Assembly (NCBI RefSeq): GCF_900099705.1
Contig: NZ_LT629695.1
Location: 186,001 to 250,000 of the forward strand
Length of the DNA: 64,000 nucleotides
From: Agrococcus jejuensis
GTDB taxonomy: Bacteria; Actinomycetota; Actinomycetes; Actinomycetales; Microbacteriaceae
Direction of reading: 5' to 3'
Shown piece by piece: positions 43,610-56,401 of the stretch. Position numbers and translations under genes: made by a program. Each line of letters starts with the position of its first letter. Position 1 is the stretch's first letter. The notes beneath the pieces were generated by a model. The model was given only the letters and a program-made list of their open reading frames with translations. It had not been told where the DNA came from and ran no database searches.

Positions 43610-44992
43610 TCAGGCCCCGACGAGCGCCTGCGCCAGGAAGCCCTCGAGCTCCGCGATCGGCACGCGCTGCTGCTGCATCGTGTCGCGCTCGCGCACCGTG
43701 ACCGCCTGGTCCTCGAGCGAGTCGAAGTCGACGGTGATGCAGAACGGCGTGCCCACCTCGTCCTGACGGCGGTAGCGGCGGCCGATGGCGCCGGCGTCGT
43801 CGAACTCGATGGCCCAGTGCTTGCGCAGCGACTGCGCGACCTCGCGGGCGAGCGGCGACAGCTGCTCGTTGCGCGACAGCGGCAGCACGGCCGCCTTGAC
43901 CGGTGCGAGGCGCGGGTCGAGGCGCAGCACGGTGCGGGTGTCGGTGCCGCCCTTCGAGTTCGGCACCTCCTCCTCGTCGTACGCCTCGATGAGGAAGGCC
44001 ATGAGGCTGCGCGTGAGGCCGAACGACGGCTCGATCACGAACGGCGTGTAGCGCTCGTTCGCAGCCTGGTCGAAGTACTCGAGCTTCTTGCCCGATGCCT
44101 CCGAGTGCGTCGAGAGGTCGTAGTCGGTGCGGTTCGCGACGCCCATGAGCTCGCCCCACTCCGAGCCCTGGAAGCCGAAGCGGTACTCGAGGTCGATCGT
44201 CCGCGCCGAGTAGTGCGCGCGCTCGCCGTCGGGCACGTCGAGGTGGCGGATGTTCTCGGCCTTGAGGCCGAGGTCGTGGAACCACGCCTCGCAGTCCGCG
44301 ACCCAGCGGTCGAACCACTCGGGCGCGTCGGCGGGCGGCACGAAGAACTCGATCTCCATCTGCTCGAACTCGCGCGTGCGGAAGATGAAGTTGCCTGGCG
44401 TGATCTCGTTGCGGAACGACTTGCCGATCTGCCCGATGCCGAACGGCGGCTTGCGACGGGCGGTCGTCACGACGTTGTTGAAGTTCACGAAGATGCCCTG
44501 CGCCGTCTCGGGGCGCAGGTAGTGCAGGCCCTCCTCGTCGTCGACGGGGCCGAGGTACGTCTTCATGAGGCCGGAGAACGAGCGCGGCTCGGTCCACGAG
44601 CCGGGCTGGCCGGTCTCGGGGTCCTTGATGTCGGCGAGGCCGTTCTCGGGCGGGTGGCCGTGCTTGGCCTCGTACGCCTCGATGAGGTGGTCGGCGCGAT
44701 AGCGCTTGTGCGTGTGCAGCGACTCGACGAGCGGGTCGGTGAACGTCGCGACGTGGCCGGAGGCGTGCCACACCTTCTGCGGCAGGATGATCGACGAGTC
44801 GAGGCCGACCATGTCGTCGCGGCCCTGCACGAACGTCTTCCACCACTGGCGCTTGATGTTCTCCTTCAGCGCCACGCCGAGGGGTCCGTAGTCCCAGGAC
44901 GACCGCGAGCCGCCGTAGATCTCACCGGCCTGGAAGACGAATCCGCGACGCTTCGCGAGATTGATGACCTGGTCGAGACGGCTCGTGGGCAT
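43610..44992 (-). CDS. glyS: Glycyl-tRNA synthetase, dimeric type
   Basis: A 460-residue class II synthetase of the alpha2 (GlyQS) type. Motif 1 lies near the [15 protein letters not shown] segment, motif 2 in [25 protein letters not shown], and motif 3 near [15 protein letters not shown]; the C-terminal anticodon-binding domain ends the protein. AGGAGCATC precedes ATG 44992. A 122-nt gap separates it from the GH114 gene upstream; it heads the glyS-dusB-dgt-dnaG-ABC run. Confidence 0.96.
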   Translation of the reverse strand: MPTSRLDQVINLAKRRGFVFQAGEIYGGSRSSWDYGPLGVALKENIKRQWWKTFVQGRDDMVGLDSSIILPQKVWHASGHVATFTDPLVESLHTHKRYRADHLIEAYEAKHGHPPENGLADIKDPETGQPGSWTEPRSFSGLMKTYLGPVDDEEGLHYLRPETAQGIFVNFNNVVTTARRKPPFGIGQIGKSFRNEITPGNFIFRTREFEQMEIEFFVPPADAPEWFDRWVADCEAWFHDLGLKAENIRHLDVPDGERAHYSARTIDLEYRFGFQGSEWGELMGVANRTDYDLSTHSEASGKKLEYFDQAANERYTPFVIEPSFGLTRSLMAFLIEAYDEEEVPNSKGGTDTRTVLRLDPRLAPVKAAVLPLSRNEQLSPLAREVAQSLRKHWAIEFDDAGAIGRRYRRQDEVGTPFCITVDFDSLEDQAVTVRERDTMQQQRVPIAELEGFLAQALVGA

Positions 44993-45114
44993 GATGCTCC
45001 TGGATCATGCGCGCCGGAGTGCGCGCTGGGCTCTGTGGGGACGTTCGATCCTACTCGCGACGGGTGACGCGACGGTGCACGTCGACGCCGCGTCGCGCGT
45101 CGGGTCGGCGCTGC

Positions 45115-45951
45115 TCAGGAGCAGGGGACGCGCACGTGGCCGTCGTCGCCCTCGACCGACAGCGGCCGGTCGCGCAGCACCGTGAGCGGCGGCACGTCGC
45201 CGGCCTCGCACATCGCCGCGAAGTCGTCCTCGGACGTCGACTCGACGTACTCGATGTCGACGTGCCGGTCGCCGTAGAGCTCGGCGTAGGCGGCGCACTC
45301 CTCGTACTGCCCGCACTCCTCGGTGACGACGAGGTCGAAGCCCGCGCCCGGTCCCGCCTCGCCGGCGTCGAGCGCGTTCTTCTGCGCCGCCCACAGCCCC
45401 TCGTCGTGCGCGGCGTCGACGAGCAGGGCGGCGAGCGCCATGTTGCCCTCCATCGTGAGGCCGTCGAAGCGGGTCCACGAGTCGAGGTTGTCGAACTCGA
45501 CCGCGTCGTAGCCGTCGCTCGCGCACCCGGCGATCCACGGCGTGACGATCGCGGCGATCTGCTCGCGCTGCTCGGGCGTGGAGGTGTCGAGCGCCATCTC
45601 GTCGGGCCAGCCCGGGTCGATCGCCGGCTCCCCCGCCGCGTCGCGCAGCACGAGGTCGGGATGCTCCTCGAGCCACCACTCCCCGTCGGCGGGCTGCGTC
45701 TGGAACCCGTTGAGGTAGCAGATCGAGAACGCGCCCTCGGCAGGAGGATCGGAGGCGTCGCGCGCGACGATCGTCGTGCCCGGTGCCGGGTCGTAGGCGC
45801 CGCCGAGCTGGTAGTCGATCGCGCCCTGCGACGCCTGCGCCCAGCGGTCGGCGACGTCGTCGGCAGTCACCCTCGGCGCGGGATCGGATGCCGTGCAGCC
45901 CACGAGCGAGACGCTCGCGGCGAGCACGAGCACGGCAGGTCGGATGCGCAT
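45115..45951 (-). CDS. GH114-like endo-alpha-1,4-polygalactosaminidase lipoprotein
   Basis: A 278-residue exported protein. The N-terminus (MRIRPAVLVLAASVSLVGC) is a lipoprotein signal with lipobox LVGC, so it is anchored to the outer face of the membrane. The mature part is a TIM-barrel of the glycoside hydrolase family 114 type: ICYLNGFQTQP, YDAVEFDNLDSW and FDLVVTEECGQY are its typical segments. Family members cleave polygalactosamine. ATG 45951 is preferred: GAGG lies 9 nt before it, but directly abuts the alternative ATG at 45960. It lies 25 nt from the LPPTG protein gene, same strand. Confidence 0.82.
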   Translation of the reverse strand: MRIRPAVLVLAASVSLVGCTASDPAPRVTADDVADRWAQASQGAIDYQLGGAYDPAPGTTIVARDASDPPAEGAFSICYLNGFQTQPADGEWWLEEHPDLVLRDAAGEPAIDPGWPDEMALDTSTPEQREQIAAIVTPWIAGCASDGYDAVEFDNLDSWTRFDGLTMEGNMALAALLVDAAHDEGLWAAQKNALDAGEAGPGAGFDLVVTEECGQYEECAAYAELYGDRHVDIEYVESTSEDDFAAMCEAGDVPPLTVLRDRPLSVEGDDGHVRVPCS

Positions 45952-45976
45952 GGACCGCATCCTCGCAGCCGGCACG

Positions 45977-47362
45977 TCAGCGACGACGACGACGGCTGCG
46001 CAGCGCGGCACCGGCACCGACCGCCGCAGCGGCTGCGGCGACGAGGCCCCAGCCGACGACCGCGCCCGTGGGAGGCAGCGACGATCCGATGGGCGGGTCG
46101 GTGGGTGCGGGCGTCGGTGCGGGCGCGGAGGGCACGGGCGTCGTGGGCGGCGCCGTGGTCGGCGGATCGGTCGTGGGCGGCGCGGTCGTCGGCGGCACGT
46201 TGGCCTCGGCGATCGTGATCGTCACCTGGTGCGTCGCGGCCGGCTCGAGGCCGTTGTCGGCGACGTAGTCGACGACGTACTCCCCCGCCGGACCTTCGGG
46301 GATGCCCGTGATCGCGGCCGTCGCGGCGTCGACCTCGAGGCCAGCGGGGAGCCCGGTGGCGACCGCGTCGGCCTCGGGCACGCCGCGGTAGAAGGTCGGC
46401 GCGTACGAGAAGGCCTCGCCGATCGTGGCCTCGGCGGTCGCGGGGCCGTCGATCGCGGGCAGCGCGAGCACGTCGATCGTGAAGGTCGCGGGATCCGACG
46501 TGCCCTCCTCGTCGGTCGCGGTGGCCTCGAACGCGTACGAGCCGGTCTGCTCGGGCACGCCGGTCACGACGCCCTGCGCATCCACCGCGAGCCCCGCGGG
46601 CACGGCGGCCTCGTCGACGACCGCGAGGGTCGAGCCCTCGGGGATGCCCGGGATCTGCGTCTCGTAGTCGCGACCGACGACGCCGTACGGCAGCGCGGCG
46701 CCCGGCAGCTCGGGGATGACCCCGACCTCGAACGTCGCAGCCGAGTAGCAGTGGGGCGAGCGCGGGTACATGTCGGCGATCGTGAGGATCCAGTCGCCGG
46801 TGGCGAGCTCGCCGTCGAAGGCAGCGAGGGGCTGCGTCGGACGGAAGCTGCCGGTCTCGGGCTCGCCGTCGTTCGTCGAGCCGACGAGCGGCACGGCAGG
46901 GTCGTCGAGCAGGAGCACGTCGACGGGGTCGGGCGTCGGGGCGGTGCCGCCGGGCGTGAGCGGGTCGACGAAGCCCGGGTACGAGGCGGTGCCGTTGCCG
47001 GGGAAGTCGTCGCCGGCGATGAGCGTCACGGTCGTCCCCGCCGGCGACGTGAGGGTGTACTGGATGTCGGCGAAGTAGATGCCGTAGGTCTCGCCGTCGC
47101 CGTCGACGCCGGGCGTGCACGAGTACTGCGCCTGCGTGAAGCGGAGTCCGATCTCCACGCGACCGACGCGTCCACCGCCGTCGACGGTGAAGACCCGCTG
47201 GCTCGTCGTCGGCGTCGACGGGCCGCCCGGGAACGGCGCGGTCGCGTCGAGCTCGACGCCCGTCGCATCGCCGTCGTCGTATGAGAGCGCGGATGCGGGC
47301 GCGGCGACGCCGAGCAGCACGAAGGCGGCGGCGAGGAGCCCGATGGGTGCGATGCGACGCAT
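45977..47362 (-). CDS. Cell-wall-anchored Ig-like domain protein (LPPTG sorting signal)
   Basis: A 461-residue secreted surface protein. Residues 1-26 form a signal peptide ending APASALS. Next is a P-domain-like beta fold (about 27-220; ATGDWILTIADMYP), then two putative Ig/cadherin-like repeats with the pattern LPAGLxVDxxxGxITGxP (about 225-395), a Pro/Thr-rich wall-spanning stretch of TTAPP/TTDPP repeats, and the sorting signal LPPTG followed by a hydrophobic helix and RSRRRRR. A sortase would attach it to peptidoglycan. No sortase gene is in the window. Probably co-transcribed with the GH114 gene. Confidence 0.87.
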   Translation of the reverse strand: MRRIAPIGLLAAAFVLLGVAAPASALSYDDGDATGVELDATAPFPGGPSTPTTSQRVFTVDGGGRVGRVEIGLRFTQAQYSCTPGVDGDGETYGIYFADIQYTLTSPAGTTVTLIAGDDFPGNGTASYPGFVDPLTPGGTAPTPDPVDVLLLDDPAVPLVGSTNDGEPETGSFRPTQPLAAFDGELATGDWILTIADMYPRSPHCYSAATFEVGVIPELPGAALPYGVVGRDYETQIPGIPEGSTLAVVDEAAVPAGLAVDAQGVVTGVPEQTGSYAFEATATDEEGTSDPATFTIDVLALPAIDGPATAEATIGEAFSYAPTFYRGVPEADAVATGLPAGLEVDAATAAITGIPEGPAGEYVVDYVADNGLEPAATHQVTITIAEANVPPTTAPPTTDPPTTAPPTTPVPSAPAPTPAPTDPPIGSSLPPTGAVVGWGLVAAAAAAVGAGAALRSRRRRR

Positions 47363-47431
47363 GGGCTCAATGTACGGCACGTCCAGGCCCCTGTCAGCAG
47401 GCGCTCCGGAAGCGTTCACGGCGTGCAGAGG

Positions 47432-47469
47432 CGTCGTGCCGGCTCGCTCGATGGCGAGCCGGCACGACG
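47432..47469. terminator. 16-bp hairpin terminator downstream of uppS
   Basis: CGTCGTGCCGGCTCGC (47432-47447) pairs perfectly with GCGAGCCGGCACGACG (47454-47469) around a 6-nt loop. It lies just after the orphan sorting-signal frame and before the LPPTG gene start, so it probably ends the recO-uppS transcript. No U-run follows. Confidence 0.8.
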
Positions 47470-47473
47470 TCGC

Positions 47474-47578
47474 TCAGGCGCGGCGGCGTCGAAGCAGCAT
47501 CGCGCCCGCGATGAGCAGCATCGCCGCGAGTGCGCCGAGCCAGCCCACGACCTCGCCGCCCGTCTCGGGCGAGCCGCG
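47474..47578 (-). pseudogene. Orphan cell-wall sorting signal remnant after uppS
   Basis: Immediately after the uppS TGA and in the same frame, 34 codons read RGSPETGGEVVGWLGALAAM, then a hydrophobic stretch LLIAGAMLL and RRRRA before a TGA. SPETG resembles the sortase motif LPxTG, followed by a membrane helix and Arg tail, exactly the layout of a C-terminal sorting signal. The VVGW segment also occurs after LPPTG in the 45977-47362 protein. No start codon or upstream part of such a gene is present, so this is most likely the 3' stump of a deleted surface-protein gene. Confidence 0.6.
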
Positions 47579-48385
47579 TCAGACGGTGGGCGCGTCGATC
47601 GCCCCGCCGAAGCGGCGCTCGCGACCGGTGTACACGTCGATCGCGCGCCACAGGTCCGTGCGCGAGAAGTCCGGCCACAGCGTGTCGAGGAACACCATCT
47701 CGGCGTATGCACCCTGCCACGTGAGGAAGTTCGAGATGCGCTGCTCCCCCGACGACCGCACGTACAGGTCGACGTCGGGGATGTCGGGCAGGTACATGCG
47801 CGAGCGGATGAGCCGCTCGGTCACGCCCGAGGGCTTGAGCCTGCCCGCCGCGACGTCCTCGGCGATCGAGCGCACGGCATCCGCGATCTCGACCGTGCCA
47901 CCGTAGTTGATGCACATCGTCAGCGTCATGCGCGAGTTGTCGGCCGTGAGGCGCTCGGCGACCTGCAGCTCGTCGATGACCGAGCGCCACAGGCGCGGGC
48001 GTCGGCCGGCCCAGCGGATGCGCACGCCCCAGTCGTGCAGCTGGTCGCGGCGGCGGTGCAGCACCTTGCGGTTGAAGCCCATGAGGAAGCGCACCTCGGC
48101 GGGGTCGCGCTTCCAGTTCTCGGTCGAGAACGCGTACACCGACAGGTGCTGGACGCCGGCCTGCAGCGCGCCGGCGACGACGTCGAGCAGCACCTCCTCG
48201 CCTGCCTGGTGCCCCTCGATGCGCGTCTTGCCCTGCCGGTTGGCCCAGCGGCCGTTGCCGTCCATGATCACGGCGACGTGGGCGGGCACCGAACCCGGCT
48301 CGTAGGCGGGCGGCTGCTGGCCCGTCCAGTCGATCGGCTTCGACGCGACGGCGTCGGGGTGCCTCGGGATGCGTCGCTCGCTCAT
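47579..48385 (-). CDS. uppS: Isoprenyl transferase (undecaprenyl diphosphate synthase type)
   Basis: A 268-residue cis-prenyltransferase that builds polyprenyl diphosphate for cell-wall carrier lipid. Motif I is HVAVIMDGNGRWANRQGKTR with the catalytic Asp; motif III is YAFSTENWKR; motif V is DVDLYVRSSGEQRISNFLTWQ. The N-terminal extension of about 35 residues is usual for actinobacterial homologues. It lies 11 nt after recO. The frame remains open beyond the TGA through the orphan sorting signal described separately. Confidence 0.95.
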   Translation of the reverse strand: MSERRIPRHPDAVASKPIDWTGQQPPAYEPGSVPAHVAVIMDGNGRWANRQGKTRIEGHQAGEEVLLDVVAGALQAGVQHLSVYAFSTENWKRDPAEVRFLMGFNRKVLHRRRDQLHDWGVRIRWAGRRPRLWRSVIDELQVAERLTADNSRMTLTMCINYGGTVEIADAVRSIAEDVAAGRLKPSGVTERLIRSRMYLPDIPDVDLYVRSSGEQRISNFLTWQGAYAEMVFLDTLWPDFSRTDLWRAIDVYTGRERRFGGAIDAPTV

Positions 48386-48396
48386 CGGAGTCGAGG

Positions 48397-49131
48397 CTAC
48401 TGCTGCGGCGAGCGGTCGACGTGCTCGAGCGACCGCAGGCCGCGCTCGAGGTGCCACTGCACCCACGCGCCGACGATGCCGGATGCGCGCCCGCGGGCGC
48501 GTTCGCCCGTCGCGTCGGCCACGGCCCAGTCGCCCGCGAGCAGCGCTCCGAGCAGGCCGACCGTCTCGGGATCGAGCCTCGCGACGCCCGGCGGGGCGTA
48601 CGCGTCGGCGACCATGCCGCCGAGCTGCGGCACGAACGCCGTGTGCGGGCCGGACTCCCCCGACACGGCGCAGTCGCCGAACGTCGGCGCCCATCCCGCG
48701 ATCGCCATGGCGCGCAGCAGGTACGAGTCGAGCGTGAGGCCCGGGTCGTGCTCGGCGCGCGACAGCGACCGCAGCGCGCCGACGAGCAGCAGGTACTGCT
48801 GCACCGACGCGTCGTGGTCGGTGAGCCGGTCGGCCGTCTCGACCATGGCGGCGGCGGCCGTGTAGCGCGGGTAGTCGACCATGATCTGGTCGGCGTACGA
48901 GCCGAGCGTCTCGGCCTGCGTCACGATGTCGAGGCTGCGACCCACGGCGAGCTGCAGGTCGGCGACCATGAACGGCTCGAGGCGTGCGCCGAACCTCGAC
49001 GAGGTTCGGCGCACGCCCTTCGCGACGGCGCGCACCTTGCCGTGCTCGCGCGTCAGCAGCACCACGATGCGGTCGGCCTCGCCGAGGTGGTGCGTCGTGA
49101 GCACCACGCCCTCGTCGCGGTAGACCGGCAT
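48397..49131 (-). CDS. recO: DNA repair protein RecO
   Basis: A 244-residue recombination mediator that helps load RecA with RecF and RecR. The N-terminal OB-fold segment [20 protein letters not shown] and the [18 protein letters not shown] segment are typical; the helical middle and the C-terminal half follow. Zinc-binding Cys residues found in some RecO proteins are reduced to one (FGDCAVSG). It lies between leuA (13 nt) and uppS (11 nt), a conserved actinobacterial order. Confidence 0.93.
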   Translation of the reverse strand: MPVYRDEGVVLTTHHLGEADRIVVLLTREHGKVRAVAKGVRRTSSRFGARLEPFMVADLQLAVGRSLDIVTQAETLGSYADQIMVDYPRYTAAAAMVETADRLTDHDASVQQYLLLVGALRSLSRAEHDPGLTLDSYLLRAMAIAGWAPTFGDCAVSGESGPHTAFVPQLGGMVADAYAPPGVARLDPETVGLLGALLAGDWAVADATGERARGRASGIVGAWVQWHLERGLRSLEHVDRSPQQ

Positions 49132-49144
49132 CGTGGCGCTCGGC

Positions 49145-53183
<4,039 letters not shown>

Positions 53184-53262
53184 GCTCCCACTCTCCGTCG
53201 CCGGCGCCGGATGCCGCGTCATCCGCGTGTGCGGATCGCGTCCTCCGAGCGGATGAGGTCGC

Positions 53263-53898
53263 TCAGACGAGGCCGTGCGCGTGCGCGAAGACGACGGCCT
53301 GCACGCGGTCGCGCAGCCCGAGCTTCTGCAGCATGCGTGACACGTGCGTCTTCACGGTCGTCTCCGAGACGAACTCCGACTGCGCGATCTCCGAGTTCGA
53401 CAGGCCGCGTGCGACCTGCAGCAGGATCTCGTGCTCGCGCGGCGTGAGCGTGGCGAGGGATGCGGGCGGCGCCGCGGGCGCCTCGGCGTGGCGGGCGAGC
53501 AGCGTGCGCGTCGCCGACGCGGCGACGACCTCGCTGCCGCCGTGCACGGCGCGCACGGTCGCGAGCACGAGCTCGGGGTGCGCATCCTTCAGCAGGAAGC
53601 CGCTCGCGCCGGCGCGCAGCGCGCGGGCGACGGCCTCGTCGAGGTCGAACGTCGTGAGCACGACGACGCGCGCGGCGCTCGACGCCGCGACGATCTCGGC
53701 CGTCGCGTCGATGCCGTCGAGCACGGGCATGCGCACGTCCATGAGCACGATGTCGGGCTGCAGCCGCAGCGTCTCCCGCACGGCCTCGCGACCGTCGCCC
53801 GCCTCGCCCACGACCTCGAGGTCGCGTTGCGAGTCGACGAGCATGCGCATGCCGCTGCGGAACAGGGCCTGGTCGTCGACGAGCAGCACGCGGATCAT
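53263..53898 (-). CDS. LuxR-type (NarL/FixJ family) response regulator
   Basis: A 211-residue regulator. The receiver domain has the acidic pair VLLVDDQALF, phosphorylated Asp in DIVLMDVRMP, Thr in VVLTTFD and Lys in GFLLKDA. The C-terminal LuxR helix-turn-helix is LTPREHEILLQVARGLSNSE followed by TTVKTHVSRML. ATG 53898 overlaps the histidine kinase stop by 4 nt. The transporter genes start 79 nt downstream and are the likely targets. Confidence 0.94.
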   Translation of the reverse strand: MIRVLLVDDQALFRSGMRMLVDSQRDLEVVGEAGDGREAVRETLRLQPDIVLMDVRMPVLDGIDATAEIVAASSAARVVVLTTFDLDEAVARALRAGASGFLLKDAHPELVLATVRAVHGGSEVVAASATRTLLARHAEAPAAPPASLATLTPREHEILLQVARGLSNSEIAQSEFVSETTVKTHVSRMLQKLGLRDRVQAVVFAHAHGLV

Positions 53899-55043
53899 GC
53901 GACGGCCTCCCAGCGCGGCAGCACGGCCCGGACGATCCAGGCGCCGTCGGAGGGTCCGACGTCGACGTGCCCGCCCGCGATCCTTGCACGCTCGCGCATG
54001 CCCACGAGCCCGTGGCCCGACTCGCCAGGCGCCTGCCGCAGGGCGTTGCGCACCGTCAGCTCGACCTGCTCGCCGTGCACGATCGACACGAGCACGGGAT
54101 GCGTGCGGTCGCCGTGCCGCAGCGCGTTCGTGAGCGCCTCCTGCACGATGCGGTACGCGGCGATGTCGGCGTCGCGCGGCAGCGGACCGGGGATGCCGTG
54201 CTCGCGCACCTCGACGTCGAGGCCCGCGGCGCGCACGCGCTGCACGAGCGTCGGCAGGGCTGCGAGCGACGCGTCGGGATCGGCGGCCTGCGCGTGGCGC
54301 AGTCGCTCGAGCAGGCCGCGCACGTCGCCGAGGGCCGCGGACGCCGTCTGGGCGATCTGCTGCAGGCTCTCGTCCTTCGTCTCGACCGAGTCGGCGTAGC
54401 GGGCGCCGTTGGCCTGCGCGATGACGACGGCGAGCGAGTGCGCGACGACGTCGTGCATGTCGCGCGCGATGCCCGTGCGCTCCTGCTCGACCTCCGCGCG
54501 CTCGCGCTCGAGCCGCGTCTCCTTGGCGAGCCCCTGGCTGCGCACGATCTCGCCGACGAGGATGCCCGACACGAGCGCAAGGCCGAACAGCAGCGCGAAG
54601 CCGAACGTGCCGAGGCCGAACGGCAGCAGGATCTCGACGACCGAGCCCGACGTGCCGACGCCGTAGCCGAAGCGCACGAACCACAGGCCGACGAGCGTCG
54701 CGCCCAGCACGGCGACGACGGCGCCGAGGCCGCGCTGCAGGCCGTCGCACCAACGCCCGACCGTGTAGAGCAGCACGAGGATCTGGAACCACAGCGGCGT
54801 GAGCGCCGTGAGCTCGGCGCCGACGAACGCGGCGCCCATCGCGAGGGCCGCGAGCAGCGCGAGCATGGGCGCGAGGCGCCGCAGCGCCACGAGCACGCCG
54901 AAGCCGAGGCCCACGAGCACGATCCACGGCAGCTCGGGCGACGACAGGCTGATGAGCAGCGACGGCCCGCCGAGCAGGATGCCGAGCACGAGCGCGAGCA
55001 CGACGTCGAACGTCAGCTGCGCGCGCGTGAGGGATCGGATCAC
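53895..55043 (-). CDS. Sensor histidine kinase, HisKA_3 type (DesK/NarX-like)
   Basis: A 382-residue membrane sensor with about five hydrophobic segments in residues 15-165 and no sizeable extracellular domain, which suggests intramembrane sensing. The dimerisation/phosphoacceptor motif is IARDMHDVVAHSLAV (His about 198); the ATPase part has IVQEALTNALRHG and a C-terminal GHGLVGMRERARI. It is coupled to the response regulator gene, forming one system that probably controls the FtsX-type transporter downstream. Confidence 0.93.
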   Translation of the reverse strand: MIRSLTRAQLTFDVVLALVLGILLGGPSLLISLSSPELPWIVLVGLGFGVLVALRRLAPMLALLAALAMGAAFVGAELTALTPLWFQILVLLYTVGRWCDGLQRGLGAVVAVLGATLVGLWFVRFGYGVGTSGSVVEILLPFGLGTFGFALLFGLALVSGILVGEIVRSQGLAKETRLERERAEVEQERTGIARDMHDVVAHSLAVVIAQANGARYADSVETKDESLQQIAQTASAALGDVRGLLERLRHAQAADPDASLAALPTLVQRVRAAGLDVEVREHGIPGPLPRDADIAAYRIVQEALTNALRHGDRTHPVLVSIVHGEQVELTVRNALRQAPGESGHGLVGMRERARIAGGHVDVGPSDGAWIVRAVLPRWEAVA

Positions 55044-55145
55044 GTCCTCACGCTACGTCCGGCGGGCGTCCGCGCCCGCATCCGACGGCCGGAATCATCC
55101 GCTCGGACGACGGCGACGCGCCAGCCGTCCGCGCGTCGGGCACGG

Positions 55146-55177
55146 CGAAGGGGGCCGGCGATCGCCGACCCCCTTCG
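55146..55177. terminator. Hairpin terminator after the serine protease gene
   Basis: CGAAGGGGG (55146-55154) pairs with CCCCCTTCG (55169-55177) and the inner GGCGATCGCC extends the helix. It follows the protease stop (55189) by 11 nt on the minus strand and separates the protease from the two-component system. Confidence 0.85.
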
Positions 55178-55188
55178 CGCGATGCGCG

Positions 55189-56127
55189 TCAGCCCTGCGC
55201 GGACTGGTACGCGCCCTGGATGACGGAGCCCCAGTACGGGCCGTACATCACGCCGGGCTGCGTGTTGTAGCCGAAGCTGTTGACGGAGTTCTGCACGCCG
55301 CCCGAGCCCGAGCCGATGAACCACGGTCCGCCCGACGAGCCTCCGGTCATGTCGCACGAGACGCCCTGCGACGTCGTGCCGCCGATGCGGTCGCGCGACG
55401 CGGTGCCTGCGCACTGCTGCAGGGTCTCGCCGTTGAACGGGCTCGCCGCCGGGTAGCCGTAGAGCGTGTACGAGAGCCCCGTCGACTGGTTGAACGAGAC
55501 GCCCGAGGCGCCCACCGTCGCTGCGAGCGTGCGACCGCCCTGGTTCGCGACCACGGCGAAGCCCGTGTCGAAGTTGATGTCGCCGCCGTCGGTCCACTGC
55601 GTGGGAGCGACGAGCTCGACGGCCGGCCACTGGCCGTAGGGCGCGGATCCGTTCTCGTAGGCGGGGACGAAGATGAACTCCGACGCGAAGTCGCCGGGGC
55701 CCTCGTTGAGGCAGTGGCCAGCGGTCGAGACGGTGTTGCCGTTCGCCGACGTCACGGAGTTGGCCGAGCACACGTAGTCGAGGCCGCCGAGGGTGAAGAA
55801 GACCTTGCCGATGTGCGACACCGGGCTGACGCGCGTCGCCTGCAGCACGGGCTGCTCCGCCGCGTACGTCGTCGCCTCGCCATCGGGGGCAGGTGCCGTG
55901 TCGAGCTCGCCGATCTGGTCGAGCACGAGCGTGTCGGCCGGGATCGCGGCCTCCATGCGCTCGGGCGTCCAGGCGGTCGTCGCCGCTGCCGTCTCAGCCG
56001 CCGGGACGCTGAACGTGTCGACGTCGGCGTCGGCGGGGGCGGGTGCTGCGACCGCCATGCCGCTGCCGAACGCGAGCATCGCTCCTGCGAGTGCTGCGGT
56101 CGTGAGGGCCTGGATGCTTCGTCTCAT
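55189..56127 (-). CDS. Secreted trypsin-like serine protease
   Basis: A 312-residue exported protease. Residues 1-28 are a signal peptide ending AVAA; a propeptide of about 75 residues follows. The chymotrypsin-fold triad is His in VSTAGHCLNE, Asp in INFDTGFAV and Ser in MTGGSSGGPWF; four Cys could form two disulfides. Relatives are S1 peptidases of actinobacteria and V8-like enzymes. It has its own terminator; it lies behind a 274-nt gap that holds its promoter region and the era terminator. Confidence 0.9.
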   Translation of the reverse strand: MRRSIQALTTAALAGAMLAFGSGMAVAAPAPADADVDTFSVPAAETAAATTAWTPERMEAAIPADTLVLDQIGELDTAPAPDGEATTYAAEQPVLQATRVSPVSHIGKVFFTLGGLDYVCSANSVTSANGNTVSTAGHCLNEGPGDFASEFIFVPAYENGSAPYGQWPAVELVAPTQWTDGGDINFDTGFAVVANQGGRTLAATVGASGVSFNQSTGLSYTLYGYPAASPFNGETLQQCAGTASRDRIGGTTSQGVSCDMTGGSSGGPWFIGSGSGGVQNSVNSFGYNTQPGVMYGPYWGSVIQGAYQSAQG

Positions 56128-56350
56128 GGGGATCGTGTCCTTCCGTGACTGGTCCGGCGGAGCGCCGGTCCGTCGATCCTGGGCGGCGGCATTCCCTGGC
56201 GGACCGGGTTTCGTGGGATCCGACGATCACTCCGTGCGCACCGAGGAATCCCTGCCACCGCCGTGGATCCGCAGATATGGTGAGAAGGACGTCGCAACGG
56301 GGTGAGTGAATCTCACAGTTCCCCGAGGGATCGTCGAGTGTTCGCTGGAT

Positions 56351-56374
56351 GCCGCGGCGCGACGACGCCGCGGC
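56351..56374. terminator. Hairpin terminator after era
   Basis: GCCGCGGCG (56351-56359) pairs with CGCCGCGGC (56366-56374) around a 6-nt loop, 28 nt after the era stop on the minus strand. It would end the long hrcA-to-era transcript. A further partial repeat, CACGACGCCGCAGG, follows on the era side. Confidence 0.7.
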
Positions 56375-56401
56375 GTCACGACGCCGCAGGCCGAGGAGAC
56401 C

